64,000 nucleotides of DNA from Pterobdella sp. o SKG-2022. Lineage: Eukaryota > Annelida > Clitellata > Hirudinida > Piscicolidae. The stretch spans positions 19,942,674 to 20,006,673 of the forward strand of contig OZ038322.1 in assembly GCA_964035795.1 (NCBI GenBank), read 5' to 3'. Position 1 is the first letter of the stretch. Every line of letters begins with the position of its first letter. Both the position numbers and the translations under genes were made by a program. A model generated the notes under the pieces. That model did not search any database. It worked only from the letters and a program-made list of their open reading frames with translations, and was not told where the DNA came from. Of the stretch, positions 22,049 through 36,051 are shown in pieces.

Positions 22049-25000
22049 TCATTTTTTGCCAAGTCTCAACTTGTTCATGGATCTGTTGATACGGTAGAAA
22101 GCCCTCTCATCGTCATCCAAATCATCTTCGTTGTAGTAGTATGGTCTGAAACGCTTTCCCAACCTTAGTTTCCCCATTGATCTGTTTTCATCAGTGTTTT
22201 TTTATTCATTATTATTTTATAGTTTTAAAATTTTGTCAAATTAAAAATTTTTGTTTATTCATATAATGTTATCGGCGAAATGTGGACTTTATTAATTAGC
22301 AATATTCCAAGTCCACAAAGATTTCACTTACAGACGTGTCTATTTTTAATTGGATTTACTTTTTGATGAAGTGAATGTATATGTTGAATACTACTTGTTA
22401 ATGTAAAATAATATTACGGAAAGATTTTCATACTATTTGTTTCAATAAATCTTTGAATCGTAAAATGTCTTCTTTAGGCTTTTTCTATTCTATATTCTCC
22501 ATTGTGAAAAAACTTAGGTCATCAGTAAGATTAAAAATTTAAATTTTACACTTTCTGGTATTTGAAAAAAATTTTAATATATAAGAAAATAATCTATATT
22601 TTAAAATTTCTGCTAATAACGTGAGCAAAAGAAAAAGACTTTGGTGAACGCTTTTGTTCTGTGAGATATTTTATAGAGAATTCAAGCCAATTCATTGCTT
22701 CAAATTTTACGATGTCTATTAGATTTTCTTCCAAGACGATAAATTTCTGGACTAAATCATAAAATTTCAAACCTATTTGAAAATTTTCACATATTTTATC
22801 AACTTTATCAGTGGTATCGCTATATTTCACATTCTACCTCTATAATCAAAAATTAAAATGAAAGTTTTCATGAAATAAAACCTCTTAGGGTAGAAGAGAT
22901 CCTCAGCCCCATCTTCTCCCTCGTACGCCACTCTGTTTTTGCTTTCTTTAGAGTCTGCACATTCAGCAAAAGTGATCACTTGAGCCAGCACTAGGAGATT
23001 TAGATGATATTTCGTGACTCACCGGTTTTATATAATTACTAATAGGGTTATTTTAATTTTCTTCCATTAATGATGTTTTGAAAATTTCTAATAATGCTTG
23101 TCTAAAAATAATTCCATGCGAGATTTAAATTTTTTCAGTAAGATAAGTGGTTTAAAATATGAATTGAAAATATTTTCTTGAGATTGATTGCCACCGACAA
23201 CTTTTAAAAGTTGCCTTTCAAAACCTTTTCATATTCTTCATCTCAAAACTCTTTTAAAACACCTGGGTTTCTTAAGCGTCAGCAAATCTATCTTTCATGC
23301 AACACTTACGATGTATATTTAAATTTTTTTGGTCACTTTTCTCATTGGGCAAAGGCACGTTTAAGGCCATTAAAGAAGAACAAATTAAGATTAATGAAGA
23401 TTTTACGAATTTCAACGGTATGGAAGGTTTAGGCTGATTTTTCGTGAGTTGAAAAGTTGTAATAAAAAATATTTTGAACTTAAATTAGTTGAATTCAGCA
23501 ATTCATAAGTAGTAATTTCAAATTAATGAGAACATTATAGACGATATGAGGCATGTAATATAGATGAATGCGAGCAATAAAAATCTATTTCATGAGTCAT
23601 TACTGTCACTATACGATTGAAAATACCTTATTGCAAATTATTTCAATATTACTTTTTTTCTTTGTTTAGTTATGAAAAGGATGCCACTTTTTTTCAAATA
23701 TGGCTTTTTAATATGATGCTAATAAGTATTTTATCGAAGTTATAATTTCATTTTCACCTGATGAGAAGAATCAAAAAAATTCGTGAGGCTCCCAAAGATA
23801 CTTTTCAATTAATTTTCTTTGAACAAAAAATCTTTAACACCATTATTATGCACCAAAATATGTCTTCAAAAAAAGAAGATCGTTTTAATTCGATTTTATG
23901 TTCCTTGAGCATGAAATAATTTTTCAAATTTAATTTAATATTTTTTTTTAAATTTGCACTACATCGATTTAATCATGTTTTTAATTAAATTGGAAATATT
24001 GAACTTTTTTAATTCTTTGTTTTGTTTGATCATACACAGAAAAATGTTTGATGGAAATTTTTTAAGGTACATGTCCATACAAGATAAAAGCAAATAGCTT
24101 AAAATGTCGCAAAGCGTGAAATGAAGTTAACCAAGAATATTTTTTGTTAATTCTGTTATGCAGAAAAGAAATATTGGGTGGATATTTGTTTAAATTTATA
24201 TTTTTGTTAGATTTGTTATTTTTGATAAAATTATAAAAATCAATTTATAAGAGTTCGTGTATTTGAAAGCAGGTATTAGATACCATTTATATTTTTAATT
24301 AAACTGATATTAGGTCTTAAATTCAATCTCATGAAAACCCTCTCGTAAAAGGTAAAGCGATAAATTTTGTTGATTGAAACTGAGGTAATGATGGATTATT
24401 CTATCAGTCGAAGAAAATTTTTCCTTCTAATTACTACAAAGTGTTTTTTTTTAATTTGTATCCCTAAAGTTTTAAAGTATGCTTTTATAATTCCCGATAA
24501 GAACAAATTATCTTATAAATTATATATAATCGAAAATTTTCTTTCATGAAATTATTTTTTTTGTATTGCAAATGTTTCGATAGTTAATACATCCGACTAC
24601 CTAGGCATCAAACTGCAAGGTACCCGATTCAAAGCTGGATCAGTTAAACAGCAACCTTTGTTACGTCACTTATCTAAGTCAAGCCAATCAAGTTATTTTC
24701 TAAACCTACATAACATTGGACATGAACTTGCCTTCAATGCAGCTGTCAGTGCTTATGAGAAATTGTATCATGGCTAGAAAAATGATGCAAAAAAAATTCA
24801 GTTGCCGAAGTCAATTTCAAAGGAATTTTAGTGGGTTAGTATCAAAAAAGCCATACTTTGGAGAGCAGTATTGCAAGCATTCCACATCTCATTATGTGTT
24901 TGCAGGCTATAACGTGTGGCTTTCTTACGGGTCTCTAATGAGTTAAATCCTGATTAAACACACAATGCGCTGATGCCAAAGAAACATGAGATCGAGTACA

Positions 25001-28000
25001 AATTCTGTATCAACCAAACGGTTTGATGTTTGGCTTACGTGAAATTTTCGTTAAATTACCTAATTTGCTACCCTTTTTGCCATTGTATGAAAAATTGAAT
25101 AGTTTTATTGAATTTTATCATCAAAAGAAACTTTGATTAAAAATTGAATATCTAAATATTAAATACGGCATTTTAATTATAAAACACTATGCAATAGGTA
25201 TTTTTATAAATATTATAGAAGAGAGGCGGGTGGGTTTTGAGACAAGAGAAGAGAAGGTATTTGCTTAAAGTTCAAAAAATAATGAGTTTTGGATAACTTT
25301 ATTTAACAGTGAGCAAAAGCTTAAAAATGATTGTCGGTTGAAAACTGCATTTCATGGTACAACTTCAAGTTTTGCCTCTTGGATACAATGTTTCAAATAA
25401 AACTTGATTTGTTTATTGAAAATTTTTTTCAAAAATCTTTTTACCAAAATCTTAAATTCTTTTCTATAAAATCCAATAGAAAATATTATTCTGTTTCAGC
25501 GCAATTCTTAATCCTCGCGCTTAATCTCGTTATTTTCCTTTTTTTACAACAAATATTTTCTTGTTTAACAAAAGCTTTTCAGTAGATTTTAAAATTGAAA
25601 TGTAATCATTAAAATATTCGAAAAACGAAAAAAGCTCGAAAATATTTCACAATTCGAAGGATACAAGAGATAAATCGCAGAGGTAGATATTGTATCGTAT
25701 AACATGGTGTGCCATAATAATATTCATTAAATTTCATTAAATATAATTTCCATTTCACCGTTATAAAACGATTCAAACCAGATCTATTGTGAAAAATTTC
25801 TTAAAGGAACAATAGCTATGGAAGAAAATTGAACGCACAACTTAAAAGTTACATAGGCGAATATCAAGATACAATTTAAACTAAAATAATGCATAGCATC
25901 AAAAAAATAAAATAAAACGTATACTATAAAACATAATACATAAAACATGTATTTCTCATTTATTTGGTTGGAAATCTCAATTTAATGACTTTTAGGTCTT
26001 CCAAAGAGCCATCTACTGTCAATTTCTGAGTAGCATTCAAAAAGCACTGTATGAACTATAAGTGAGTTTTGTTACAGAACTTGATGGCTTCAATTGAAAG
26101 TTACTATATTCAAAAGCATGGATTCAAAATTTTTTTTTCTTTCTTCACTTTTTATTGCAACCAACGTTCAGGTGAGCAATGCACTTAAATCAAATTAGTT
26201 GCACGAGGACAAAGTTCAGTAAAGAATTGGAATTTTATTTGCTCAAAATAAAATTATATATCCTTATTAAGATTAGCGATAGTTAAATTTGAGATTTAAA
26301 TTTGTAAAAAACTTCTTATTTTTTGGGATTATTTCACTTTGACGACATTTTCACAGAAAAAGTACTAGTTATCTAGTTAACACTTATGTATCTAAGAACT
26401 TTTTGACGTGACTTAGATCACTAAGGATATTTAAGATAAATAATAATTTTTATTAAGATACAAAGCTTTTTGTTAAAAAAGTAACTCTGTCACTTTTAAA
26501 AACTTATGTGTTTTGAAATATTCCTATTTTATTGTGGCGCATGTAAAATCAATTTGAAAACCGTCCAGAGAACAAAAACATGGTACTCCTATGTTTTCAT
26601 TTGCTATTGGTTACATATTTATAAAAGTCTTTTGTTTTATGCTGTTTCATTAGAGAAATATCATAATTAAATTATCTTTTCTCGACGCTTTTACTAATTT
26701 TCCAAATGAATATATGAGTTTATTTATGCAAGAGGTAACGTTACAATAAGAAAAAAAAGCAATTGAATAATGCATTTGTCATATATTTTATCAATTTAAA
26801 CTTTCTAAAACAGAATTTGAAATTAATTAATGTGAAATATTTTTCAAAAGTATCTTTTTTTCAAGATATTCGTGAAAAATGTGTTGAAGCGGTGCTTAAA
26901 AGTCTTCTAAGATTATTTTATCATTTTATCTTAGAAATTGCCGAGAAAGATAGTTATTGAATTTCTGGAGTGGATATAACTTGTTTATAATTTTCTAGTT
27001 GAGAAATAATAAAAGGCTCTCTTTATGGAACATAAACTTTATTTATTCAAAAATAGCTAATTTTAACTATATAAAACTTATCAATTTCAATACTTATAAT
27101 TGAGTCTTAAAAAGAATTTGGTAGAATAAAGTATATTTTTGTTGGTTTTCAACTAGAGGATTGCTTAGTATGAAGCTTCAGCTGAATGTGTTATAAAAGG
27201 TTCGAAACTCTAAAACAAATAATTTTTTTAACTGCTTTCACGTGCTTCTTGGAAAAAACTTCTAAAATATTCATAAGTTTGCTGAAATAAAACTTCAAAA
27301 ATTAATACATAAACAAAATTTCAGCTGTTTTAAGTATTGGAGAAACTACAAAACACATAAAAACGAAATTAAAAATCAAAAAAAATCTACAAAAAAAGAT
27401 TAAGCTTTTCTATTCTTTCTATTACATGCCTATAAATGCGTTTCGACGAGGTAATCCAGCCTCCAGTCACATATAATCTCCGCCTCAAACCCCAAACAAG
27501 GTGTCGGCATCAGGATTCATGACGCATCGTTTGAAATTTTATAGTGGTTTTTGCTTTATAGTGTTTTTCGTAAAAATATTTGAAATGAAAAGTTAAAAAA
27601 AAATTCGTTTCTTCTTTTAGTCCAAAGCAATGAAAGTTCGTGCGAAAATATAAAATTTTTTGAAACTTCACTTTCTCATAAAATTTCATAAACCGAAAAA
27701 AAAAATTTTTATTTTTTAGTGAAATAGTGGATAAATTTGATTTTTTTTTAATGGAATTTTTTAATTCCTATAAATACTATTAATTATTCAATCTGTTGAG
27801 GAAATCCTAGATAAGTATTGAGACAATTCAAACTCCTGTGAGATTAAGGGTTTCTATTCAAAAGAATTAAAGATTTCTTATTAATTAATGAACAATCTTT
27901 TAACTAAAATAGTCGTTTCAAAGTTAATATTATCGTAACAACCGGATATGTTTGGGGATTCACTTGAGGATTTTGAAAGAAACTAATTAATTCTATGCTA

Positions 28001-30998
28001 CCCATAGTTAAAACTACTCTGGAATACTTGAGTGTGTGTCTTCACTCACGTATAGTAGTGTTAATATTTAGTTCATTGATCTTTTTTCGATAATGACCAT
28101 AATAAAGTTTGATATAATAAATAATTTTTAAGCTAAGTTGTTTTTCCTATGTTTAGCCTCTTTTAAAAAATTTTCTACCCCAAGACGTAATTAAGGAGAA
28201 TCACCAAAAACCTAATGATTCTGTATTCTATTGTATTTCAATATTTATATATCAATTTGGAAATTCAGTTTAAAAATAAATATTTTTATAGTATTAATAA
28301 TAATCAATTTAGGAAAATCATTGAAAGAAAAATTAATAAAGTCAAAAAATGTTGTAGGCATCAATAAAAAATGAATATAAAAATATAAAAAAACTAATTA
28401 AAACTAACAAAGCAATAATAAAAAAAAAATAACACAAACAAACAAAATAACTAATAATAATTTGAATAAGCTCATCAAAGGTTAGGCGAATAGCATGACA
28501 ACCGAACGAAATAATGGTCATTCGGGGAGCTTGGGCCAATGTTCCATGACTCCCATCGCTCTGTTGAATATATAACTCTCTTTGAATTGAAAATCTTCAA
28601 TCAATACTTGAGTACTTCGAAAGATTTGATTTCAAAACATGCTTTTGAGGCGGTTTTTATGAACTTTTTTAGTGTATTTTCACTTTTTATATTTTAGTGT
28701 TTTTGTATTAGCTCTAAACTTTCGAAATTTTTATCTTTTTGATGTATATTTTTTCATATTATCTACTCAAACTCTTAAAAAACTTTTTGATAGTTTTTAT
28801 CTAACAGAATCGTGGTCAAATTGATTCTTGGAAATGAGGCATTCAAATGCAGATTTTGCTGTATGGAACTTTATTTTCTCCTAAAAAGAATCTAATTATA
28901 AGTTTTTATTGATTTTAAAAAATATTTAAAAAAATGAAGTCAATAAATATATATAAAAAAATTCAAAATAATTTAAAAAAAGATTTAAATCCTGTTTATC
29001 TTTATGTTTGGGAATTTGTAAAGAGTTTTTTTCACGATTGCATCTTTCATAAATATTCATGATTTCTACAGAGAAACGATTAGCTAGAACTACAGGCAAA
29101 AAGTTGAAATCACTGTTTAAAATTTGAGGAAATTTCAAAGCATATTTTACTATTATTCGATTTAAAATTTTTATTCGCACTTCCATAATTCTTCTAAATA
29201 GAGGGGTTTTAGACGAAGGTTTTATCCTGAAAGCACTTGCTAATAAATATCTTTGAATTGAAGAATTAAAATTAAGGAATTTTAAAAAATCCATTGTGAT
29301 TTGAACTTATTTTTGATATCATTGAATTTGATAATTTCAAACCACATTTTTAAACAATAAACTATAAAAGAAAGACAAAATCCAAAATAAAGTAACATAG
29401 ATTGACACAAGTTTCAAGCACATTAACACGGTCATCATTATCAGTTAAATTATTAATATAATTATTTTTTAAATTTCATTCAGACCCCACCCATCAAACA
29501 AATAGATAAACCATATAGTTGCAACGGTGACAAAACAGTGTTGATGTAGGTGATGTAGCTAATTTATGACACTTCCTTTACGAACCTGACGTTAAAGAAA
29601 CTTTCCAATTAATAATTTTGGCTTTTTAGGTCAAAACTCATTTTAAACGATAGATCTAATAAGTATTTTAGGAGCGAAAATAGGTTGCAATAAAACTGAT
29701 GGTTCCATTTTTGATTGCGACCAAAATTGCGCTTTAGTTTCTTAAAAGAAGATTTTATTAACAGACTTTTTTCCGGCAATGATATTCACTTAAAATAATA
29801 TTTCGACAAAAAAAGTTCGTTATAAGTTTTTAACATATGCTCGAATCATTCGTCTAATTTCTGTTTTTGACAACTTTTTCTGAGCTATTTTATGTTAGTC
29901 TTGCTAAAGTCATACTGGGTAAATGTGGAAATTTTGTCATTTCTGATTTGAAATGCTAGCCTCATCAAAGAGCCCGCAGTCAAAGGCATCAACGCGTGAA
30001 CAAAACCATGGAGTTTTTTAGTGGTATTATGCCAAAAATTTTATCAATATATATTTTTAAAAATTTTGAAGCTTAATTTGGCCTGATCAATGAGTTTTTA
30101 AATCTCAATTAAAAAAAAAACTAATTTTAGTAAAATTTAATGGTAAAAGTTATTTGTTGGATAACGTATCAATAAAACTTTATTCATGGTTTGAATACTT
30201 TAGACAAATGGTGTGAACAAAAATCCCGGGTTTCATTGTTTATTCTTCTAGGAATTTAATATATTCAAAATCGTTAGTTTAATTTCATCCAAAAAATTTA
30301 ATGTCTGAAAAAAAAATGAAAACATCTCAAAATCTTCGTTTATTACAGCTTTGATCTTGCAGAAAGTATAATTGATATTTTTAAATTAAATGCAATTTTT
30401 ATTCGAAACAAAAAACTCATTCTTTGACATCTTAACACAAGTTACAAAATTCCTATTAAATAAAAATGAGATAAAAATAAGATCTAAAATGCCAACAGGA
30501 TAGAAGCAAGAGCTCTAATAGTGAAAAAATTATTTCATCTCACATACCATATGTATCGTTGAAAAATAATTCAAGTTTTATTATTGAATAAATAAAGAAA
30601 ATTTTTAATTACAATAAAAAATATTGTTCTACTAAGGCCTGGTGAGGCATGAACTCGATAGAATACTGGCAACACGGATGTTGGAAATAGAGTCAAAGCT
30701 TGAATTTTTAAAAAACCTAATTGCAAAGCAGTTATAAGCAAATTGAAAAAAAATGAAATCTGGCGTTAAAAAATTATCATAACTCATAGAGAATTTAATA
30801 GTTATTAGAATGTGAAGAAAGTTAATGCTTATGGTTAAATGCATAAAAAGATAATAGAAATATGTGATAAAAATGGTTTGAGTATATGGGAATTTAAAAA
30901 GTTAGAATTTGTTGGAAGTTGAAAAGTTATTAAATGTAAAGGGTGTAAAACTAACTCAAGCAGGCCACGAGCGCAAGAGAGACGATTGCCAATTTCAT
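22049..30998 (-). CDS. Neuropeptide precursor yielding two SMxKLRL-amide peptides
   Basis: Three exons on the minus strand: 30956-30998, 22882-22990 and 22049-22181, giving 94 residues. Exon 1 plus the start of exon 2 gives a textbook signal peptide (MKLAIVSLALVACLMLAQ, continuing VITFA). An acidic spacer leads to the dibasic site YPKR, then SMGKLRLGKR. An acidic, Tyr-rich spacer (PYYYNEDDLDDDE) follows, then INRSMNKLRLGKK and stop. Each copy ends in Gly plus two basic residues, the standard signal for cleavage and C-terminal amidation in the secretory pathway. Predicted products are SMGKLRL-amide and SMNKLRL-amide. The closest known style is arthropod short neuropeptide F (RSPSLRLRF-amide), but the final Arg-Phe is absent. 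Exons 2 and 3 are strongly supported. The link to exon 1, across 7.97 kb, rests on phase, a TATA box and signal-peptide quality. Confidence 0.7.
22991..30955. other. Large intron of the neuropeptide gene
   Basis: About 8 kb of AT-rich sequence. It contains a possible tRNA-derived SINE at about 24580-25070. On the plus strand at 26118-26171 an 18-codon hydrophobic start (MDSKFFFLSSLFIATNVQ) runs straight into a GTGAGC donor, but no partner exon was found. Less AT-rich patches at 27420-27530 and 28480-28560 have no assignable identity. Confidence 0.4.
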
Positions 30999-31080
30999 TC
31001 TGGTAGATTCAGAAAATATCTGGAAGAGTTCTCAGAGGTGGTTTGTTCACAAAAATCATTTGATGCCAGCTTCGCTCCTC

Positions 31081-31088
31081 CTTTTATA
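31081..31088 (-). promoter_or_regulatory. TATA box of the neuropeptide gene
   Basis: TATAAAAG on the minus strand, 83 bp upstream of the proposed start codon at 30998. This implies a 5' UTR of roughly 55 nt. The stretch between is less AT-rich than its surroundings, as expected of a transcribed leader. Confidence 0.5.
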
Positions 31089-34000
31089 AACTTTCCAGGA
31101 GTGGGTGGTGCTTATAACAAACACACGTATTGACATGAATATATATAATGGAGCTTATGTAATAAAATGTTTAATTAAATAAGCAATTGAGGTTTTATAT
31201 GGAAAAATATCTACAAATACATCAAACGGGAGTATTGTTTGAATAAGTTTATGGCATGATTGGGATCAGAATGAAAACCAGACCACAAAGCTTCTATAGA
31301 GCTGGGTAGGTTTATATAGAATTTGATCATTTTTAAATAAAAAACATTGGTAAGGTATTTATTCTAGGCAGATAAGGTCTTTACATTAAATATAGAATTA
31401 TCTTTTTTATTATTCGCTTCCACTCGCTCACTTCTTATGTCGATTGTATTTATGGTGCACTTGAAAATATTATTTAATTTAAAAAAAAATATGAAGTGGT
31501 TACGAAAAGTTTGCTAACTCTGTTTTTGATTCAAAAATTTCATTTGAAGGCGGTTTTTTATAGTTTGGACAAGTTTCATCTCATAAAGTTCCTTTTATAG
31601 ACAAAGAATCTGAGTCGTTAGAAAAAGAAAAAGATGAAGTGTATTAAAAGCCGGAATGGAAATGTAATAAAAAATTATAATTGAAAAAAAAACAAAAAAT
31701 GTTGAAAAAATCAAAACTGTTTCATTCAACTATTTTAACTAAAAATATCTCTCCAAAGTTAAAGATCTTATTAACATTAAAAGTTGAAAATTATTTTTGA
31801 CTTTTCTCAGCTTTTCACAGAGACAGAGTTGCGATAGCTCGTTGTATAAGCCATGCATTCCACTGACTCTTACACAGGTGCTTGTTCGAAACTTTTTTTC
31901 TCAGTTTACCCAAAAGTTTCACGGCTCAAAAATTTTTAAATGTTGCATAGATTCAAAAATAAAAACGATAATGGAAAAACTGACGAGTACTTGAAGAGTT
32001 TCTATTTGTTGGAAGTCTATTATTACTGGCGTGACCTTATATAGTATAAATGAAATTTTTTGTGAAGTTTAATATTCTAATTTTTAGTTATTGTTTGAAA
32101 ATTACACGCACGAAAACGTTAGTCACTTGGAAAAAAACGACTTATTTTTTGAAGAATAAGAATTTAATTTGCTAAGAAACATAATAGGTTTTCACTGTTA
32201 AATATAAACTTCTAAATAATTATTTCGTTATATTAAATCACATTGTGAGAACAAGCTACAGCTAGAATTTTTGAAAATGATGGTTACCAAGGTGTCTATT
32301 TTTTAAAGAGGCTCCAAAACTTTCTAAAGTTAACTTGGTTTCAAATCACTGCTTAGTTTTTAGCATACATTGGAAAACTCAGTTTTATCGGTTAATAAAA
32401 ATTGAAGTGTTTGATTTGAAGTAGTTTTAAATTGAAATTTTGACATCCTAATGAAATGCATCATTTGAGAAAAAAATTTTTCCGGGAACATCAATGTTTT
32501 CATGTTTGATTTCATATATCATTCAACATTCAATCTATCAGAGCATTCAAACACGAATGTTTTTGACACTCAACTATTGTTAAAACCTCACTAAACTCTT
32601 TATTGCCAAACCTCAAAAACTTTTATTATTAAAAAACATTCTATTGTATAGAAACTCAATAGAAAATTAATAATTCTTCTTTTATATTGGTATTAATAAA
32701 ACGCCAAAAAATTCTGGGTTCATAAATTTTTTATATATGTCGGCATCTAGAAATGCCAATAGGAGATCTTATTAAAAAAATGAGAATATTTCGGAAGTTT
32801 TTTGACTCACAGCTATCCGTTTGACCGCTGGGATAATGAAGAATTATTTTTCTACAATCGTTTACAGACTTCGTATGTATTAATATTTTTTTCCTTTGAT
32901 ATTACACGTCAAAACGAGAAGTTTTTCAAATGAATTTTTTTATAAATACACTAAAGTTTTTGATAAATGAAGCTTCATAATGAAACACATTATTAAACGA
33001 ATTATTCTGGGATTAGATTCTAATTAAAAAATTTATTATTTGAAAAAATTTTGTGCGAAGATTACCAAACAAAGATTATGTGAACATAAGCTAAAAACCC
33101 CAAACTTTTCTTATTGATTTGACCAATCTGAGAAGCTTAGTCATTGTTTATTTTGTGATTTTTATATTTACTCAATAGATTATCATACAAAAACTGTGTC
33201 CTGGGTTTGAAAAATAGATATTTCATTGTAAAATCTAATCATTTGAATCACGAATCATACTATGTCATAAACCTGCTCAAACTCAGAAAAATATTCACCT
33301 AAACTAAACCTTTAATTTTTAATGAAACTTCAATAGTGATTTATACTCATGACGATTCATCTTTTCCCACTAGTTCACAGCCTTAATCATACTTCTATTT
33401 CTGTATTTGTTTTAAATAATATCGCTATATTTATTGCACACATTCCCATCAAAACTACGATGAAATCACTGCATCTCGTGTCTCTTCGGATAAATAATCT
33501 CTCTTAGTAAGGCTTGGGAATTTATATTCATGAGATCGTCAAAGAGAAAGCATCAAATTTATGTCTTTTTAATGCAGTTGTTTCCGATTATCATTTTTAT
33601 AACAAACCATAAATATAGCTCATTGTTTAGATTTATGCTTTTGATTTTACCTGGTGAATTTCTAAATATTTTAACTTTTATTGTGAGTATATTTATTTCA
33701 AAATATCAACATTATATTTGATTTTTTGAAAAATCAGAATTTATTTAAATGAAGTCGAAAAAAAATATTTTAAAATCTATCAATCAATCATAAATATTCT
33801 TACGTGAACGTTTTTAGATTTCACTCTGCTTTATTTTCATATCAGTGTATTAGATTTGATCTTTTTAATAGAAAACCAAATGAAAAAATAATTGAATGCC
33901 AAAGAAGTTTATTCCAAAATATACAAAAACACTTAAAAATATATTGAACATCCAAATGCTCAAAAGTATCTCAATTTTCTAAAATTCAAATTGAAAATGT

Positions 34001-34814
34001 GTTTTTCACTCATGAATCTATTGAAATACATAATATATGCCCAAATAAATATAATTTTCACCCCTCAAAAGCCTGTTTTCTCGCACAAAGGCGCCATACT
34101 TGTTTCGAGAGCTCTCTCACATCCCTCTTCACTGGCTACATAAATTGCTTTCTTCTATTTCACTATTGCCTTTTGTTGGTTTTACAATTTAATCACTTCA
34201 GCTATGTGGTTAAAACAAATGAGTTTTAGCTTAAAACTATTTATATTCTTTGAAGCGTCAGTTTTATTGCATAGGATTACGTAGAGTTTTCAAAAGGCTA
34301 AAGTCACTTAGGTTGTTTCAATTCATTATTACCCAAGTACTTTATGTTGCTATAAAATACTCGAATATTTAATTTATGATTGTAAAATCCTCTTTTGTAT
34401 TTATGGCTGGTTACCGAACTCTTATATCGAGACGTTATTGATTATTTGAAAATGAAACTATTTCATCGATTCAAATATATTATTTTGATAGACATTTTTT
34501 TAAACTACAACTGATTTGATCAATTCAACAAAACCTTCTTAAAATTGAAAGTTTTGTTTATATAAATATTTACAATTATTCTTGCCCCGCAAGATCTCAG
34601 CAAAACCTTCAATTATTTCAGTCGTTTATACGTTCTTCAAAAATTGGTTTATTTTTTATTTTTGATGAATTCAATGTTTTTTAACCTTTCAAATATTTAT
34701 TATTTTTTAGAATATTCTTGATTTAATGCTTCAATAAACTTCCTTGAAAAAGATGAACCTTGAATAATAGTTCTATAACTAAAACTCAATGGATAGAAAA
34801 TGCAGTTGTAATTG

Positions 34815-35028
34815 TTAAACTTTAAAAACATCAATAGAGGATTCATACATTTATTTAAAAGAAAAGCTATAATTTTCGATAAGTAGCCTTATCATAAAAC
34901 ATTAGCAAGTTGCTATATTTATTGAAAATTATAGCTTTTCTTTTAAATAAATGTATGAATCCTCAATTGATGTTTTTAAAGTTTAATTGCTATACAAAAC
35001 ATACATAAGGTGTCTCTGAAAAGTTTTA
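34815..35028 (+). repeat. Palindromic element family A, fullest copy
   Basis: Left arm 34815-34890 and right arm 34920-34986 are near-perfect inverted repeats of about 65 bp, running from TTAAACTTTAAAAACATCAA to TAGCTTTTCTTTTAAATAAA and back. A spacer of about 30 bp holds AGCCTTATCATAAAACATTA. A right-hand tail (TTGCTATACAAAACATACAT to CTCTGAAAAG) is shared with the 48.9-kb copy, so the unit extends beyond the palindrome. It is best seen as a MITE-like non-autonomous element. No coding capacity is visible. Confidence 0.75.
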
Positions 35029-36051
35029 ATTGTTGTTTTACTGCGAGAAAAAGTCAGTGATTTAGTTAGATTTTTTGGTGATTGCGATCAATCATTGGCT
35101 TTAAAAGCTTATGCTAACTTATTTGTGTCGGTTATTTACGGTAAAAATTTTAAAACCAATTTTTCAGCAGTTAGTTAATGAACTCAAGTTCCGGATGATA
35201 TTTAACATTAGGAAACTTTCAAAAATTTTTTAAATTTTAATAATTAAATTTAAATCTTCAAAATTTTAAATCTAATGAAACTAATTCTAGCCTTTTGTTC
35301 TGCAGTTTTTTTCTTAATCAAAATAAGTTTTTGAGATTTTATTTATAATATTCAAAATCTTTATGCAACTGTACAGACTGCTCTAAGAATTGGGTTGGTT
35401 AAAGATACAAATGTTATCAAGACGTTTTCATAATTTGTTCTTAGAGGCACCGTGGGGGTTTTCAATACTTTTTGAGTTTAAACGTCAAATAGTGAGTTTC
35501 AGACATATTTGCTTCGAAAAAAGGTTTTTTCTTACTTTAAAATTTTCTTCCTGTTTTTATATTAATAAAATTATAAGCTGAATATGATAATTATTTGTAT
35601 ACAAATGTGAAACAAATATTCAAAAAAGCTTTTCCAATGTATATGTAGTCATGAAAATGTAATCGCCATATTTACAACTTTTAAAATCACAAAATAAATC
35701 TCTAGTTGATAGTGATGTTTGAACATATGAAAAACCAAGAATTGTCTCTTAATTTTTTCGTGATCAGAGACAATTTTTGAGCTTGCCAACAGGACAAAAG
35801 CATTAATAAGTGCACTCCTAGACAAAAACACATCATGTCACCTACGCTAATCGGTTATAACAATCAACATTCAATAGCAATTCAACTGCTTGAATATTTT
35901 TTTGTGTTTATTTTATATAAAAAATTGAGAATTTAAATAGGTTAATGGAAAAAAAAATATTAATGTTTTTAGAACTACTTTGTTTTAATTCTTTATGGAA
36001 AATGGGTTGTTTGCAGAAAGACTTATGTTCTTTTTGGAGTCTAATTGATAT

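Noticed and set aside
26118..26171. Hydrophobic 18-codon start followed by a GTGAGC donor on the plus strand
   Set aside because: It could be a signal-peptide exon, but the only nearby candidate (around 26865) is in the wrong phase.
28342..28539. 65-codon minus-strand frame with a less AT-rich start
   Set aside because: Only the first 25 codons look non-random, with no donor or family resemblance.
28926..29294. 122-codon minus-strand frame
   Set aside because: Asn/Phe/Leu/Lys-rich composition matches the background, with no motif, partner exon or promoter.
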